6,723 nucleotides of DNA from JBDTSW01 sp039930945 (lineage in GTDB: Bacteria > Actinomycetota > Thermoleophilia > Solirubrobacterales > 70-9): contig JBDTSW010000110.1 in assembly GCA_039930945.1 (NCBI GenBank), positions 1 through 6,723 of the forward strand, written 5' to 3'. The translations under genes were made by a program, and so were the position numbers. Each line of letters opens with the position of its first letter. Positions within the stretch are counted from its first letter, which is position 1. This document shows positions 1 through 4,968 of the stretch, piece after piece. Under the pieces are notes generated by a model. The model saw only the letters and a list, made by a program, of their open reading frames with translations. It ran no database searches and was not told where the DNA came from.

Positions 1-36
1 GGAGCTAGAGGCTTTTCGCAGCTGTCTCAAGGGCTG

Positions 37-53
37 AGCTCATGCATTGAGCT
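37..53. repeat. Short inverted repeat upstream of the first gene (operator-like or hairpin)
   Basis: Two perfect 6-bp arms, AGCTCA and TGAGCT, flank a 5-nt centre (TGCAT). The element is AT-richer than its surroundings and lies about 115 bp before the first likely start codon. It could be an operator or a weak hairpin. No T-run follows, so it is not a typical terminator. A 6-bp repeat can arise by chance, hence low confidence. Confidence 0.25.
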
Positions 54-82
54 TCGTGCGGGGGCGCGAGAAGCAGACCGGC

Positions 83-104
83 GGCGGGAGATCGAACCTC
101 CGCC
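83..104. other. GC-rich stem-loop in the 5' region of the first gene
   Basis: GGCGGGAG pairs with CTCCGCC, with one bulged G, around the 7-nt loop ATCGAAC. On the opposite strand the loop reads GTTCGAT, which resembles a tRNA T-arm, but the stem does not fit T-arm geometry and I find no matching acceptor, D or anticodon arms. If the leaderless promoter suggested for the next gene is right, this hairpin would lie outside the transcript. Confidence 0.2.
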
Positions 105-154
105 CTACGGAACCGCGAGCGAGCCAGCGGCCTCGCAACGCGCTTCCTGCGGAG

Positions 155-160
155 TACGGT
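155..160 (+). promoter_or_regulatory. Putative -10 element (TACGGT) for a leaderless transcript of the first gene
   Basis: TACGGT fits the actinobacterial TANNNT -10 pattern. If its last T is at -7, transcription would begin at 167, exactly the A of the ATG. No -35 match is visible. A GGAG at 151-154, 12 nt from the ATG, is the only alternative ribosome-binding signal and is poorly spaced. Confidence 0.3.
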
Positions 161-166
161 CGGCCC

Positions 167-907
167 ATGGCGAGGGGGTCGCTCGCCAGGCTGGTCGTTG
201 CGTCCGGGGTGGCGCTCGCGCTCGTGGCTCCGGGCGGAGCCACGGCGGTGAGCCCGATCGGCGGTGAGCCCGCGGGTGGGCTCTTCTACTTCGCGGGAAG
301 CGTGTCGCTGCCGGTCTCGGGCAACGCGGGACGCCTCACGGTCTGCTCGGAGCCGGGCACCCGCACGATCGGCGGCGCGTTCGACGCGGACGCCGGGTCG
401 CTCGACGGCCTCGTGGCGCAGACGTTCCCCGCAGGCAGCGACGACGCAGACTCCAAGCCCGACGATGGCTGGTACACGAACTCGATCAACGTCAGCGGGT
501 CCTCGACCAGCATGACCTCCTACGCGGTTTGCAGCTTCGATCCGGTCAAGTACCGAACCGCGACGAAGAGCATCGGCGCCGGCAAGACGGGCACGGTCAA
601 AGTGACCTGTCCGAGCGGGACTCGCGAGCCGGCGCCGCCGGTGCCGGGGACCGCTCGCGGGCGGTCCGGCCCCGGCAGCCGGGGCAGCCCTTCCCGTCGT
701 GGTCACTGGCGCTCGGACGTCGGTCGGTTCCATGCCTTCCCGGCGATCAAGTCCACGGGAACGTGCGCCGTCAGCTCGGGACGAAGGCCTTTCGGGAGCT
801 TGGGCATGTTGGCGGTGGAGGCGGAGAGCCGGGCTAGCGCGCCAGCCTCAGGGGCGCCGAAGTGTATGGTCGGCAGGCTGGCGAATCGCCAAGGGAGGCT
901 GTCTTGA
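167..907 (+). CDS. Secreted hypothetical protein with a CPxGT-type motif and an unusual C-terminal tail
   Basis: The ATG at 167 is preferred to an in-frame TTG at 47 because it places a classic Sec signal peptide at the N-terminus: basic MARGSLAR, a hydrophobic core, and cleavage likely after Ala25-Thr26-Ala27. The remainder gives 246 codons in total. Residues about 55-125 form a Cys-bounded unit: Cys60 in VCSEPGT followed by a Gly-rich turn, an acidic DDADSKPDDGW stretch, and Cys122 in YAVCSF. At Cys148 the phrase VTCPSGT looks like the start of a second copy, but the sequence then turns into an Arg/Gly/Pro/Ser-rich tail of about 95 residues unlike the first unit. The tail may be a real low-complexity region or the result of an indel near 620-640. 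The stop overlaps the TTG start of the next gene. I do not recognise a function; an exported, surface or secreted role is inferred from the signal peptide only. Confidence 0.6.
   Translation: MARGSLARLVVASGVALALVAPGGATAVSPIGGEPAGGLFYFAGSVSLPVSGNAGRLTVCSEPGTRTIGGAFDADAGSLDGLVAQTFPAGSDDADSKPDDGWYTNSINVSGSSTSMTSYAVCSFDPVKYRTATKSIGAGKTGTVKVTCPSGTREPAPPVPGTARGRSGPGSRGSPSRRGHWRSDVGRFHAFPAIKSTGTCAVSSGRRPFGSLGMLAVEAESRASAPASGAPKCMVGRLANRQGRLS
891..898 (+). promoter_or_regulatory. Shine-Dalgarno that fixes the TTG start of the second gene
   Basis: AAGGGAGG ends 5 nt before the TTG at 904. This strong purine run decides for the TTG over the in-frame ATG at 862, which would add 14 hydrophilic residues in front of the signal peptide and has no such site. 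It lies inside the coding frame of the preceding gene, as expected for translational coupling. Confidence 0.65.
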
Positions 908-1305
908 AAAGAGTGCTACTCGCCGGAATCGGCTGCGTCTGTCTGGCGCTCGCCGGCGTCGCCCATGGGGCCACGCACCACTACGAGGGAAACACGGACG
1001 GGCACATCGTCGCCTTCGACGCGAAGACTCGCCACGGCGAGATCGTCAAGGTCGTGCAGTTCGCCTACGCGGGCTTCTCGATGCCGTGCGACGCGGGGAT
1101 GGTGCCATTCAGCGGCTCGTACTTCAAGGCGAAGGTCAATGACAAGAGGCGATTCAAGGTCAAGCCCTACCAGGACAATCGAGCGGTGCTTGCGGGCAAG
1201 TTCAGCAAGTCCGGGCTGACCGCCACGGGGACCCTGATCACCGACGGCTCCTTTCCCGGTGTGGGTCACTGCGAGGGCGAGCAGGCCTGGGCCGTGGCGC
1301 GCTGA
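904..1305 (+). CDS. Small secreted protein, probably beta-rich, two cysteines, function unknown
   Basis: The product has 133 residues, starting at a TTG whose last two bases are also the first two of the upstream stop (TTGA). Residues 1 to about 22 form a signal peptide: Met-Lys-Arg, then a hydrophobic stretch with Cys11 and Cys13, and likely cleavage near Ala20-His21-Gly22 or Ala23. The mature part of about 110 residues has short alternating strands separated by glycines (a GHIVAFDA segment, FAYAGFS, AGKFSKSG, ATGTLITDG) and two cysteines, Cys62 (FSMPCDAG) and Cys123 (GHCEGE), well placed for one disulfide. It ends in an AWAVAR strand. The layout (Cys-containing first half, Gly-rich strands, Cys-x-x-Gly near the end, Trp-Ala-x-x-Arg finish) resembles small secreted families I associate with Thermoleophilia that have no assigned function. 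The overlap with the first gene suggests co-expression of two exported proteins. Confidence 0.8.
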   Translation: MKRVLLAGIGCVCLALAGVAHGATHHYEGNTDGHIVAFDAKTRHGEIVKVVQFAYAGFSMPCDAGMVPFSGSYFKAKVNDKRRFKVKPYQDNRAVLAGKFSKSGLTATGTLITDGSFPGVGHCEGEQAWAVAR

Positions 1306-1336
1306 TCGCGCGTCGGCTGTGGGACGGATGCAATCC

Positions 1337-1366
1337 TTCACGCTCGGGAGGGAGGCTCGCTACCGT
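1337..1366 (+). promoter_or_regulatory. Putative promoter, TTCACG - 18 bp - TACCGT
   Basis: In the 72-bp gap between the second and third genes, TTCACG at 1337-1342 (four of six bases of the TTGACA consensus) is followed after 18 bp by TACCGT at 1361-1366, a TANNNT -10. The start site would be near 1373, about 5 nt before the ATG at 1378. The GGGAGGGAGG at 1346-1355 lies in the spacer and is too far from the ATG to serve as its ribosome-binding site. Confidence 0.35.
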
Positions 1367-1377
1367 CCGGAAGCTCA

Positions 1378-2424
1378 ATGGCGGGGGAGCACTCGATCAG
1401 CACTGAACCGAAGCGAAGGGCGAGAGAGCGTCCCTCAGGCGCTCGCGCGGGCGTCCGATGGGTCGGCGTCGCCGTCGCGGCGGCTGCGTTAGCCGGCTGC
1501 GTCGCGACAGCGCTGGCCGCGCGGACACAGTCGGCCCCCCAAGCGCCGGGCGATGCTCGCCCGGCGCCTCCGACGGCGGCCCAAGCTTCCCGCTGGGAGC
1601 GCGAGTTCCTCGAGCAGGGCTTCGGGGCGCAGCGGGTCCCGGCGCCGCCGGCCGCAAAGCGCGGCTCGCGGACCCTGTTCCCGCAGAACCGGGTGCTGAC
1701 GCTGTACGGGGCCGCCGGAGGCTTCGGCGTGCTCGGGCGCAAGTCGCTGAACGGGGCGGCGAAGAAGTTGCGCCGCCAGCTCAAGCCGTACCGCCAGCTC
1801 AGCCACAAGCCGGTGATCGGGGGCTTCGACCTGGTCGCGGTGATCGCCACCAGCTGCGAGAGCCGCCGGGACAAGTGCCGCACTCGCGTCTCCGACAAGG
1901 TGATCCGCCGCTACCTGAACAAGATCCGGGAGCGCAACGGCCGCCTGGTGTTGGACATCCAGCCCGCGCGCTCGAACGTGATCAACGAGATCGCTCATCT
2001 GCGCAAGTTCATCCGTGAGCCCGACGTGGACGTCGCGATCGACGCCGAGTGGAACGTCGGCAGGCACGGGACTCCGGGCCAGACGCAGGGCTCGATCAGC
2101 GCCAAGAAGCTGAACAAGGCCTCGCTCGAGATGCAGTCGATCATCCGCAACCAGGACCTGCCGCAGAAGCTGATGATCGTGCACCAGTTCCGCCAGGGAT
2201 CGATCAAGGGAGACGGCAAGGTCAAGCGTCGCGACGACGTCGACGTCACCCTCAACTTCGACGGGATCGGCAGCCCCTCGGCGAAGAAGGCGGGCTACCG
2301 CGAGCTGAGCAGGCGGCGCCTGTTCAACGGCTTCTCGCTCTTCTACAAGCTCGACAGCGACCTGATCCGGCCCAAGGGAGTGCTGAAGCTCGATCCGAGC
2401 CCCGACTACGTGATGTACCAGTAG
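1378..2424 (+). CDS. Lipoprotein-like or membrane-anchored protein with a probable (beta/alpha)-barrel domain
   Basis: The product has 348 residues. A basic cytoplasmic stretch (1-27) leads into a hydrophobic segment (28-48) containing LAGC with Cys41, a good lipobox match, although hydrophobic residues continue after the Cys, so a simple anchor or cleaved signal is also possible. A Pro/Ala linker (50-95) precedes the main domain (about 104-348). That domain has a regular series of hydrophobic strands ending in polar residues: VLTLYG (106-111), FDLVAVIA (150-157), LVLDIQP (190-196, Asp193), VAIDAEW (219-225, Asp222 and Glu224), MIVHQF, LNFDGIG and GFSLFYKLD, then the terminal PDYVMYQ. This spacing is what a TIM-like barrel gives, and the acidic and His residues at strand ends would be natural active-site candidates. 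I recall similar unannotated actinobacterial secreted proteins but no proven activity. Glycoside-hydrolase-like chemistry is only a guess. No good Shine-Dalgarno is present; GGAAG lies 4 nt before the ATG. Confidence 0.85.
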   Translation: MAGEHSISTEPKRRARERPSGARAGVRWVGVAVAAAALAGCVATALAARTQSAPQAPGDARPAPPTAAQASRWEREFLEQGFGAQRVPAPPAAKRGSRTLFPQNRVLTLYGAAGGFGVLGRKSLNGAAKKLRRQLKPYRQLSHKPVIGGFDLVAVIATSCESRRDKCRTRVSDKVIRRYLNKIRERNGRLVLDIQPARSNVINEIAHLRKFIREPDVDVAIDAEWNVGRHGTPGQTQGSISAKKLNKASLEMQSIIRNQDLPQKLMIVHQFRQGSIKGDGKVKRRDDVDVTLNFDGIGSPSAKKAGYRELSRRRLFNGFSLFYKLDSDLIRPKGVLKLDPSPDYVMYQ

Positions 2425-2436
2425 AGCCGCTGGTCG

Positions 2437-2442
2437 TAGGCT
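2437..2442 (+). promoter_or_regulatory. Putative -10 element (TAGGCT) for a near-leaderless transcript
   Basis: TAGGCT fits TANNNT and ends 9 nt before the ATG at 2452; the predicted start site would be about 2449. It lies in the 27-nt gap after the third gene. No Shine-Dalgarno is present between it and the ATG, and no clear -35 is visible. Confidence 0.3.
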
Positions 2443-2451
2443 GCCGCGGCG

Positions 2452-3054
2452 ATGGAGTATCCGCCCACCGAGCGCAACGACCGACGCCTCGGGTGGATCG
2501 CCCTGGCGATCGCCGTCGCCGGAGCCCTGGTCGCCCTGACTCTGCTGCTCGACCTCGGGCCCGCCGCCGACGAGGAGCTGCCGCCGGCCGAGTTCCTGGC
2601 GCAGGGAGACGAGATCTGCGCCCAGGCGCAGCGATCCTTCGAGAAGCTGCAGCGCAGCGAGCCGACAACCGCGGGCGAGGCGTCGGCGCTGACCTCCGAG
2701 TTGTTGCGGATCTCCGAGGACGAGCGCGACCAGGTGAGCGACCTGCGGGCCCCGGTCGCGCTGCAGCAGCCGCTCGAACGCTACCTGGACGCGCGCGAGC
2801 AGGGGATCGAAGAGATCAGGGCCGGGCTCGACGCGGCCGACGACCGTGACGCCTTCGCCTACGCGAAGGCGCAGGCGGCGGTCGCCGACGGCCAGCTGCG
2901 CCGCCGGCGGCTCGCCAGGGAGGTCGGCTTCGAGCAGTGCAGCCGGATCCTCGGCGAGCGCGACGAGCTTGCCGCCGACGCCCGGCCGCCGGCCGAGCCG
3001 ACCCCCGAGGGGGCGCCGCCGACGATCGAGAACCCGCCCACCGGCACTCCCTGA
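2452..3054 (+). CDS. Membrane-anchored helical protein with two cysteines, function unknown
   Basis: The product has 200 residues. A short charged N-terminus (1-12) leads to one transmembrane helix (about 13-34, WIALAIAVAG onward), and with arginines at 11-12 the rest probably faces outside. Residues 45-170 are almost wholly helical and rich in Glu, Arg, Ala, Leu and Gln, with a heptad-like texture. Cys56 (GDEICAQ) opens this domain and Cys163 (FEQCS) closes it, so a disulfide tying the ends of a helical bundle is plausible. The last about 30 residues are a Pro/Glu/Thr tail likely to be disordered. The start gives the expected position for the membrane helix. I know of small actinobacterial membrane-anchored helical proteins with this Cys-helix-Cys plan but no assigned function. 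The proximity to the preceding exported protein (27 nt) allows co-transcription. Confidence 0.8.
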   Translation: MEYPPTERNDRRLGWIALAIAVAGALVALTLLLDLGPAADEELPPAEFLAQGDEICAQAQRSFEKLQRSEPTTAGEASALTSELLRISEDERDQVSDLRAPVALQQPLERYLDAREQGIEEIRAGLDAADDRDAFAYAKAQAAVADGQLRRRRLAREVGFEQCSRILGERDELAADARPPAEPTPEGAPPTIENPPTGTP

Positions 3055-3078
3055 GACGCCGCCGCGGCTCGGGGCCGG

Positions 3079-3102
3079 CTGCAATCGCGTAATCGCCTGC
3101 AA
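3079..3102. repeat. Direct repeat CTGCAA in the regulator upstream region
   Basis: CTGCAA occurs at 3079-3084 and 3097-3102, 18 bp apart, with an AATCGC pair (3083-3088 and 3091-3096) between them, in the 92-bp gap before the regulator gene. Repeats of this kind could be binding half-sites for an autoregulator, but they are short and the region is otherwise unremarkable. Confidence 0.2.
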
Positions 3103-3146
3103 CCCGCGCAGAAGGGAAAGGGGCGACGGGGGCGAAACATCCGGCC

Positions 3147-4043
3147 GTGAGCAAGACTGCGACAAAGACACGCCCGGCCACCTCCCGCTCGACGCGAAAC
3201 GGACGCCCGACGCGGCCGAACGGCAAGACCCTCTCGGCCTACATCACCGAGCGCTTCGACGAGTTCTCGCGCTCGCAGAAGGATGTGGCCCGCTATATCG
3301 TCGACCACCTCGACGAGGCCGCGTTCCAGACGGCCGAGGAGCTGGCCCGCCGCGCCAACACCTCCTCGTCCACCGTCGTGCGCTTCTCGCAGGCGCTGGG
3401 CTTCGAGGGCTACCCCGAGCTCCAGCAGGCCGCGATCGAGGAGTACCGCCACCACGAGGCGGCCGAGGGCGCCGACACCGCCGGACCCCTGTTCGACTTC
3501 GACCACTCCGACTTCGAAGCCGCGCTGGCCGCCGACCACGCCAACGTCGAGGAGACCGTCCGCAACCTCACCCGCGAGCAGGTCGAGGCGTGCGTGACCG
3601 CGCTCGCCGGCGCCCAGCGGGTGATGATCATCGGCATGGACCAACTCGCCTTCTTCGGAAGCTACCTGCGCCATCTGCTGGCACTGCTCGACCTTCGCGC
3701 CGAGGTGATCTCGAGCCCGCGCCAGGACTCGATCACACGCCTCAGCCGCGTCGACGAGGACAGTCTCGTGATCGCCTTCTCGGCGGGCCGGGCGCACCCG
3801 ATCGTGGTTCGCGCGATGAAGCTCGCCAAGCATCGCCAGGCGACGACGATGGCGATCACCGACGCGACCCTCTCGGAGATCGGTGAGTATTCCGACCTAA
3901 CGCTCTACTACTCCTCCAACGGCCCCTCCTTCACGCGCTCGAACACGTCGCTGCTGGCGATCGTGCAGGCGCTCGCGCACGGCGTCTACGCCCGCGACAA
4001 GGGCGCCTTCAAGGACCGCATCCGCATTCTGAAGCTCAAGTAG
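3147..4043 (+). CDS. MurR/RpiR-family transcriptional regulator (HTH + SIS domain)
   Basis: The product has 298 residues from a GTG start; no good Shine-Dalgarno is near it (the closest long purine run, 3110-3123, is over 20 nt away). Residues 1-27 are a basic, disordered lead. Residues about 28-105 match the RpiR N-terminal DNA-binding domain: YITERFDEFSRSQKDVARYI, then the helix-turn-helix TAEELARRANTSSSTVVRF with the diagnostic ALGFEGYPELQ. Residues about 140-275 form a SIS (sugar isomerase) fold: VMIIGMDQLA (159-168), the LVIAFSAGRAHP segment (207-218), and TTMAITDATLSEIGEYSDL. Family members usually bind phosphosugars at the SIS domain and control sugar, cell-wall or pentose genes. Here the neighbour is pdxS, 36 nt downstream, so control of PLP synthesis is a natural inference. 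The first SIS loop lacks the usual Gly-x-Gly-x-Ser and has Met-Asp-Gln instead, so the ligand may differ. Family assignment is secure; target and effector are not. Confidence 0.93.
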   Translation: MSKTATKTRPATSRSTRNGRPTRPNGKTLSAYITERFDEFSRSQKDVARYIVDHLDEAAFQTAEELARRANTSSSTVVRFSQALGFEGYPELQQAAIEEYRHHEAAEGADTAGPLFDFDHSDFEAALAADHANVEETVRNLTREQVEACVTALAGAQRVMIIGMDQLAFFGSYLRHLLALLDLRAEVISSPRQDSITRLSRVDEDSLVIAFSAGRAHPIVVRAMKLAKHRQATTMAITDATLSEIGEYSDLTLYYSSNGPSFTRSNTSLLAIVQALAHGVYARDKGAFKDRIRILKLK

Positions 4044-4066
4044 CTCCGGGGGCCGCTCCGCTCTCG

Positions 4067-4072
4067 TATCCT
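4067..4072 (+). promoter_or_regulatory. Putative -10 element (TATCCT) for leaderless pdxS
   Basis: TATCCT lies 7 nt before the GTG of pdxS, in the 36-nt gap after the regulator. With the last T at -7 the start site would be 4079-4080, at the GTG itself. The usual Shine-Dalgarno position has only GGGCGGG, which abuts the start. No -35 match is visible 17-19 bp upstream. Confidence 0.4.
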
Positions 4073-4079
4073 TGGGCGG

Positions 4080-4967
4080 GTGAGCGAACGAGCCACATTC
4101 AGGGTCAAGACGGGCCTCGCCGAGATGCTCAAGGGCGGCGTGATCATGGACGTCGTCACGGCCGAGGAGGCCCGGGTCGCCGAGGAGGCCGGTGCCGTCG
4201 CGGTGATGGCGCTGGAGCGCGTTCCCGCCGACATCCGCCGCGACGGCGGCGTCGCCCGGATGAGCGACCCCTCGATGATCAAGAAGATCCAGGAGGCGGT
4301 GACCATCCCGGTGATGGCCAAGGCGCGGATCGGCCACTTCGCCGAGGCGCAGGTGCTGCAGTCGCTCGAGGTCGACTACATCGACGAGTCCGAGGTGCTG
4401 ACCCCGGCCGACGAGGCCAACCACATCGACAAGCTCGCCTTCGAGGTGCCGTTCGTCTGCGGCGCCACCAACCTCGGCGAGGCGCTGCGGCGGATCGCCG
4501 AGGGCGCGGCGATGATCCGCTCCAAGGGCGAGGCCGGGACCGGCAACATCGTCGAGGCGGTTCGCCATCTGCGCGATCTCGTCGGCGGGATCAAACGCCT
4601 GCAGGTGCTCCCCGTCGAGGAGCTGCCGAGCGCCGCCAAGGAGCTGCGGGCGCCGCTCGAGGTCGTGCGCGAGGTCGCCGAGATCGGCTGGTTGCCGGTG
4701 CCGATGTTCTGCGCCGGCGGGATCGCGACGCCAGCCGACGCGGCGCTGACGATGCAGCTCGGCGCCGAGGGCAACTTCGTCGGCTCGGGGATCTTCAAGT
4801 CGTCCGATCCCGAGCGGCGCGCCCGCGCGATCGTCGAGGCCACCACCCACGCCGACGACCCCGAGCGGGTTGCGGCAGCCTCGATGGAATTGGGAGAGCC
4901 GATGCGCGGTGACGACATCGCGCAGCTCGCTGCGGAGGGCGAGCTACTGCAACATCGCGGGGCCTGA
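4080..4967 (+). CDS. pdxS: Pyridoxal 5'-phosphate synthase, synthase subunit PdxS
   Basis: The product has 295 residues, against 294 in Bacillus subtilis as I recall it, and it aligns without gaps over most of its length. PdxS builds PLP from ribose 5-phosphate, glyceraldehyde 3-phosphate and ammonia supplied by PdxT, in a dodecamer of (beta/alpha)8 barrels carrying up to twelve PdxT subunits. Visible signatures are GGVIMDV (catalytic Asp24), ALERVPADIR, MAKARIGH (Lys81, which forms the sugar adduct), YIDESEVLTPAD, RSKGEAGTGNIVEAVRH (second lysine Lys149, which carries the intermediate to the other site), and the phosphate-binding FCAGGIATPADA and FVGSGIFKS segments. All key residues are present, so activity is expected. 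The GTG start matches the family N-terminus (RVKTGLAEMLKGG about eight residues in). The gene ends 1 nt before pdxT. PLP itself, or sugar phosphates through the upstream regulator, may control it. Confidence 0.98.
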   Translation: MSERATFRVKTGLAEMLKGGVIMDVVTAEEARVAEEAGAVAVMALERVPADIRRDGGVARMSDPSMIKKIQEAVTIPVMAKARIGHFAEAQVLQSLEVDYIDESEVLTPADEANHIDKLAFEVPFVCGATNLGEALRRIAEGAAMIRSKGEAGTGNIVEAVRHLRDLVGGIKRLQVLPVEELPSAAKELRAPLEVVREVAEIGWLPVPMFCAGGIATPADAALTMQLGAEGNFVGSGIFKSSDPERRARAIVEATTHADDPERVAAASMELGEPMRGDDIAQLAAEGELLQHRGA

Positions 4968-4968
4968 G

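Noticed and set aside
60..130. tRNA or tmRNA fragment suggested by the GTTCGAT loop on the minus strand
   Set aside because: The 5-bp T-stem pairing fails at two positions and no acceptor, D-arm or anticodon arm can be assembled from the flanks.
1298..1315. GCGCG/CGCGC hairpin at the end of the second gene as a terminator
   Set aside because: The stem is only about 5 bp and no T-run follows; such pairs are common in GC-rich DNA.
3057..3082. GC palindrome (GCCGCGGC) after the fourth gene as a terminator
   Set aside because: It is short, has no proper loop and no T-tract.
1489..3171. A 560-codon open frame on the minus strand across the third and fourth genes
   Set aside because: It mirrors strongly coding + strand genes in GC-rich DNA, its protein is a monotonous Arg/Leu/Gly/Val-rich sequence with no family signature, and it would overlap two well-supported genes.
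2846..3886. A 346-codon + strand frame spanning the fourth gene and the regulator
   Set aside because: It is almost wholly Arg/Pro/Ser, ignores the intergenic gap, and is out of frame with the clear RpiR-family protein.
4044..4079. PLP or other riboswitch in the pdxS leader
   Set aside because: The gap is only 36 nt, shows no pairing, and the likely -10 would leave no leader at all.
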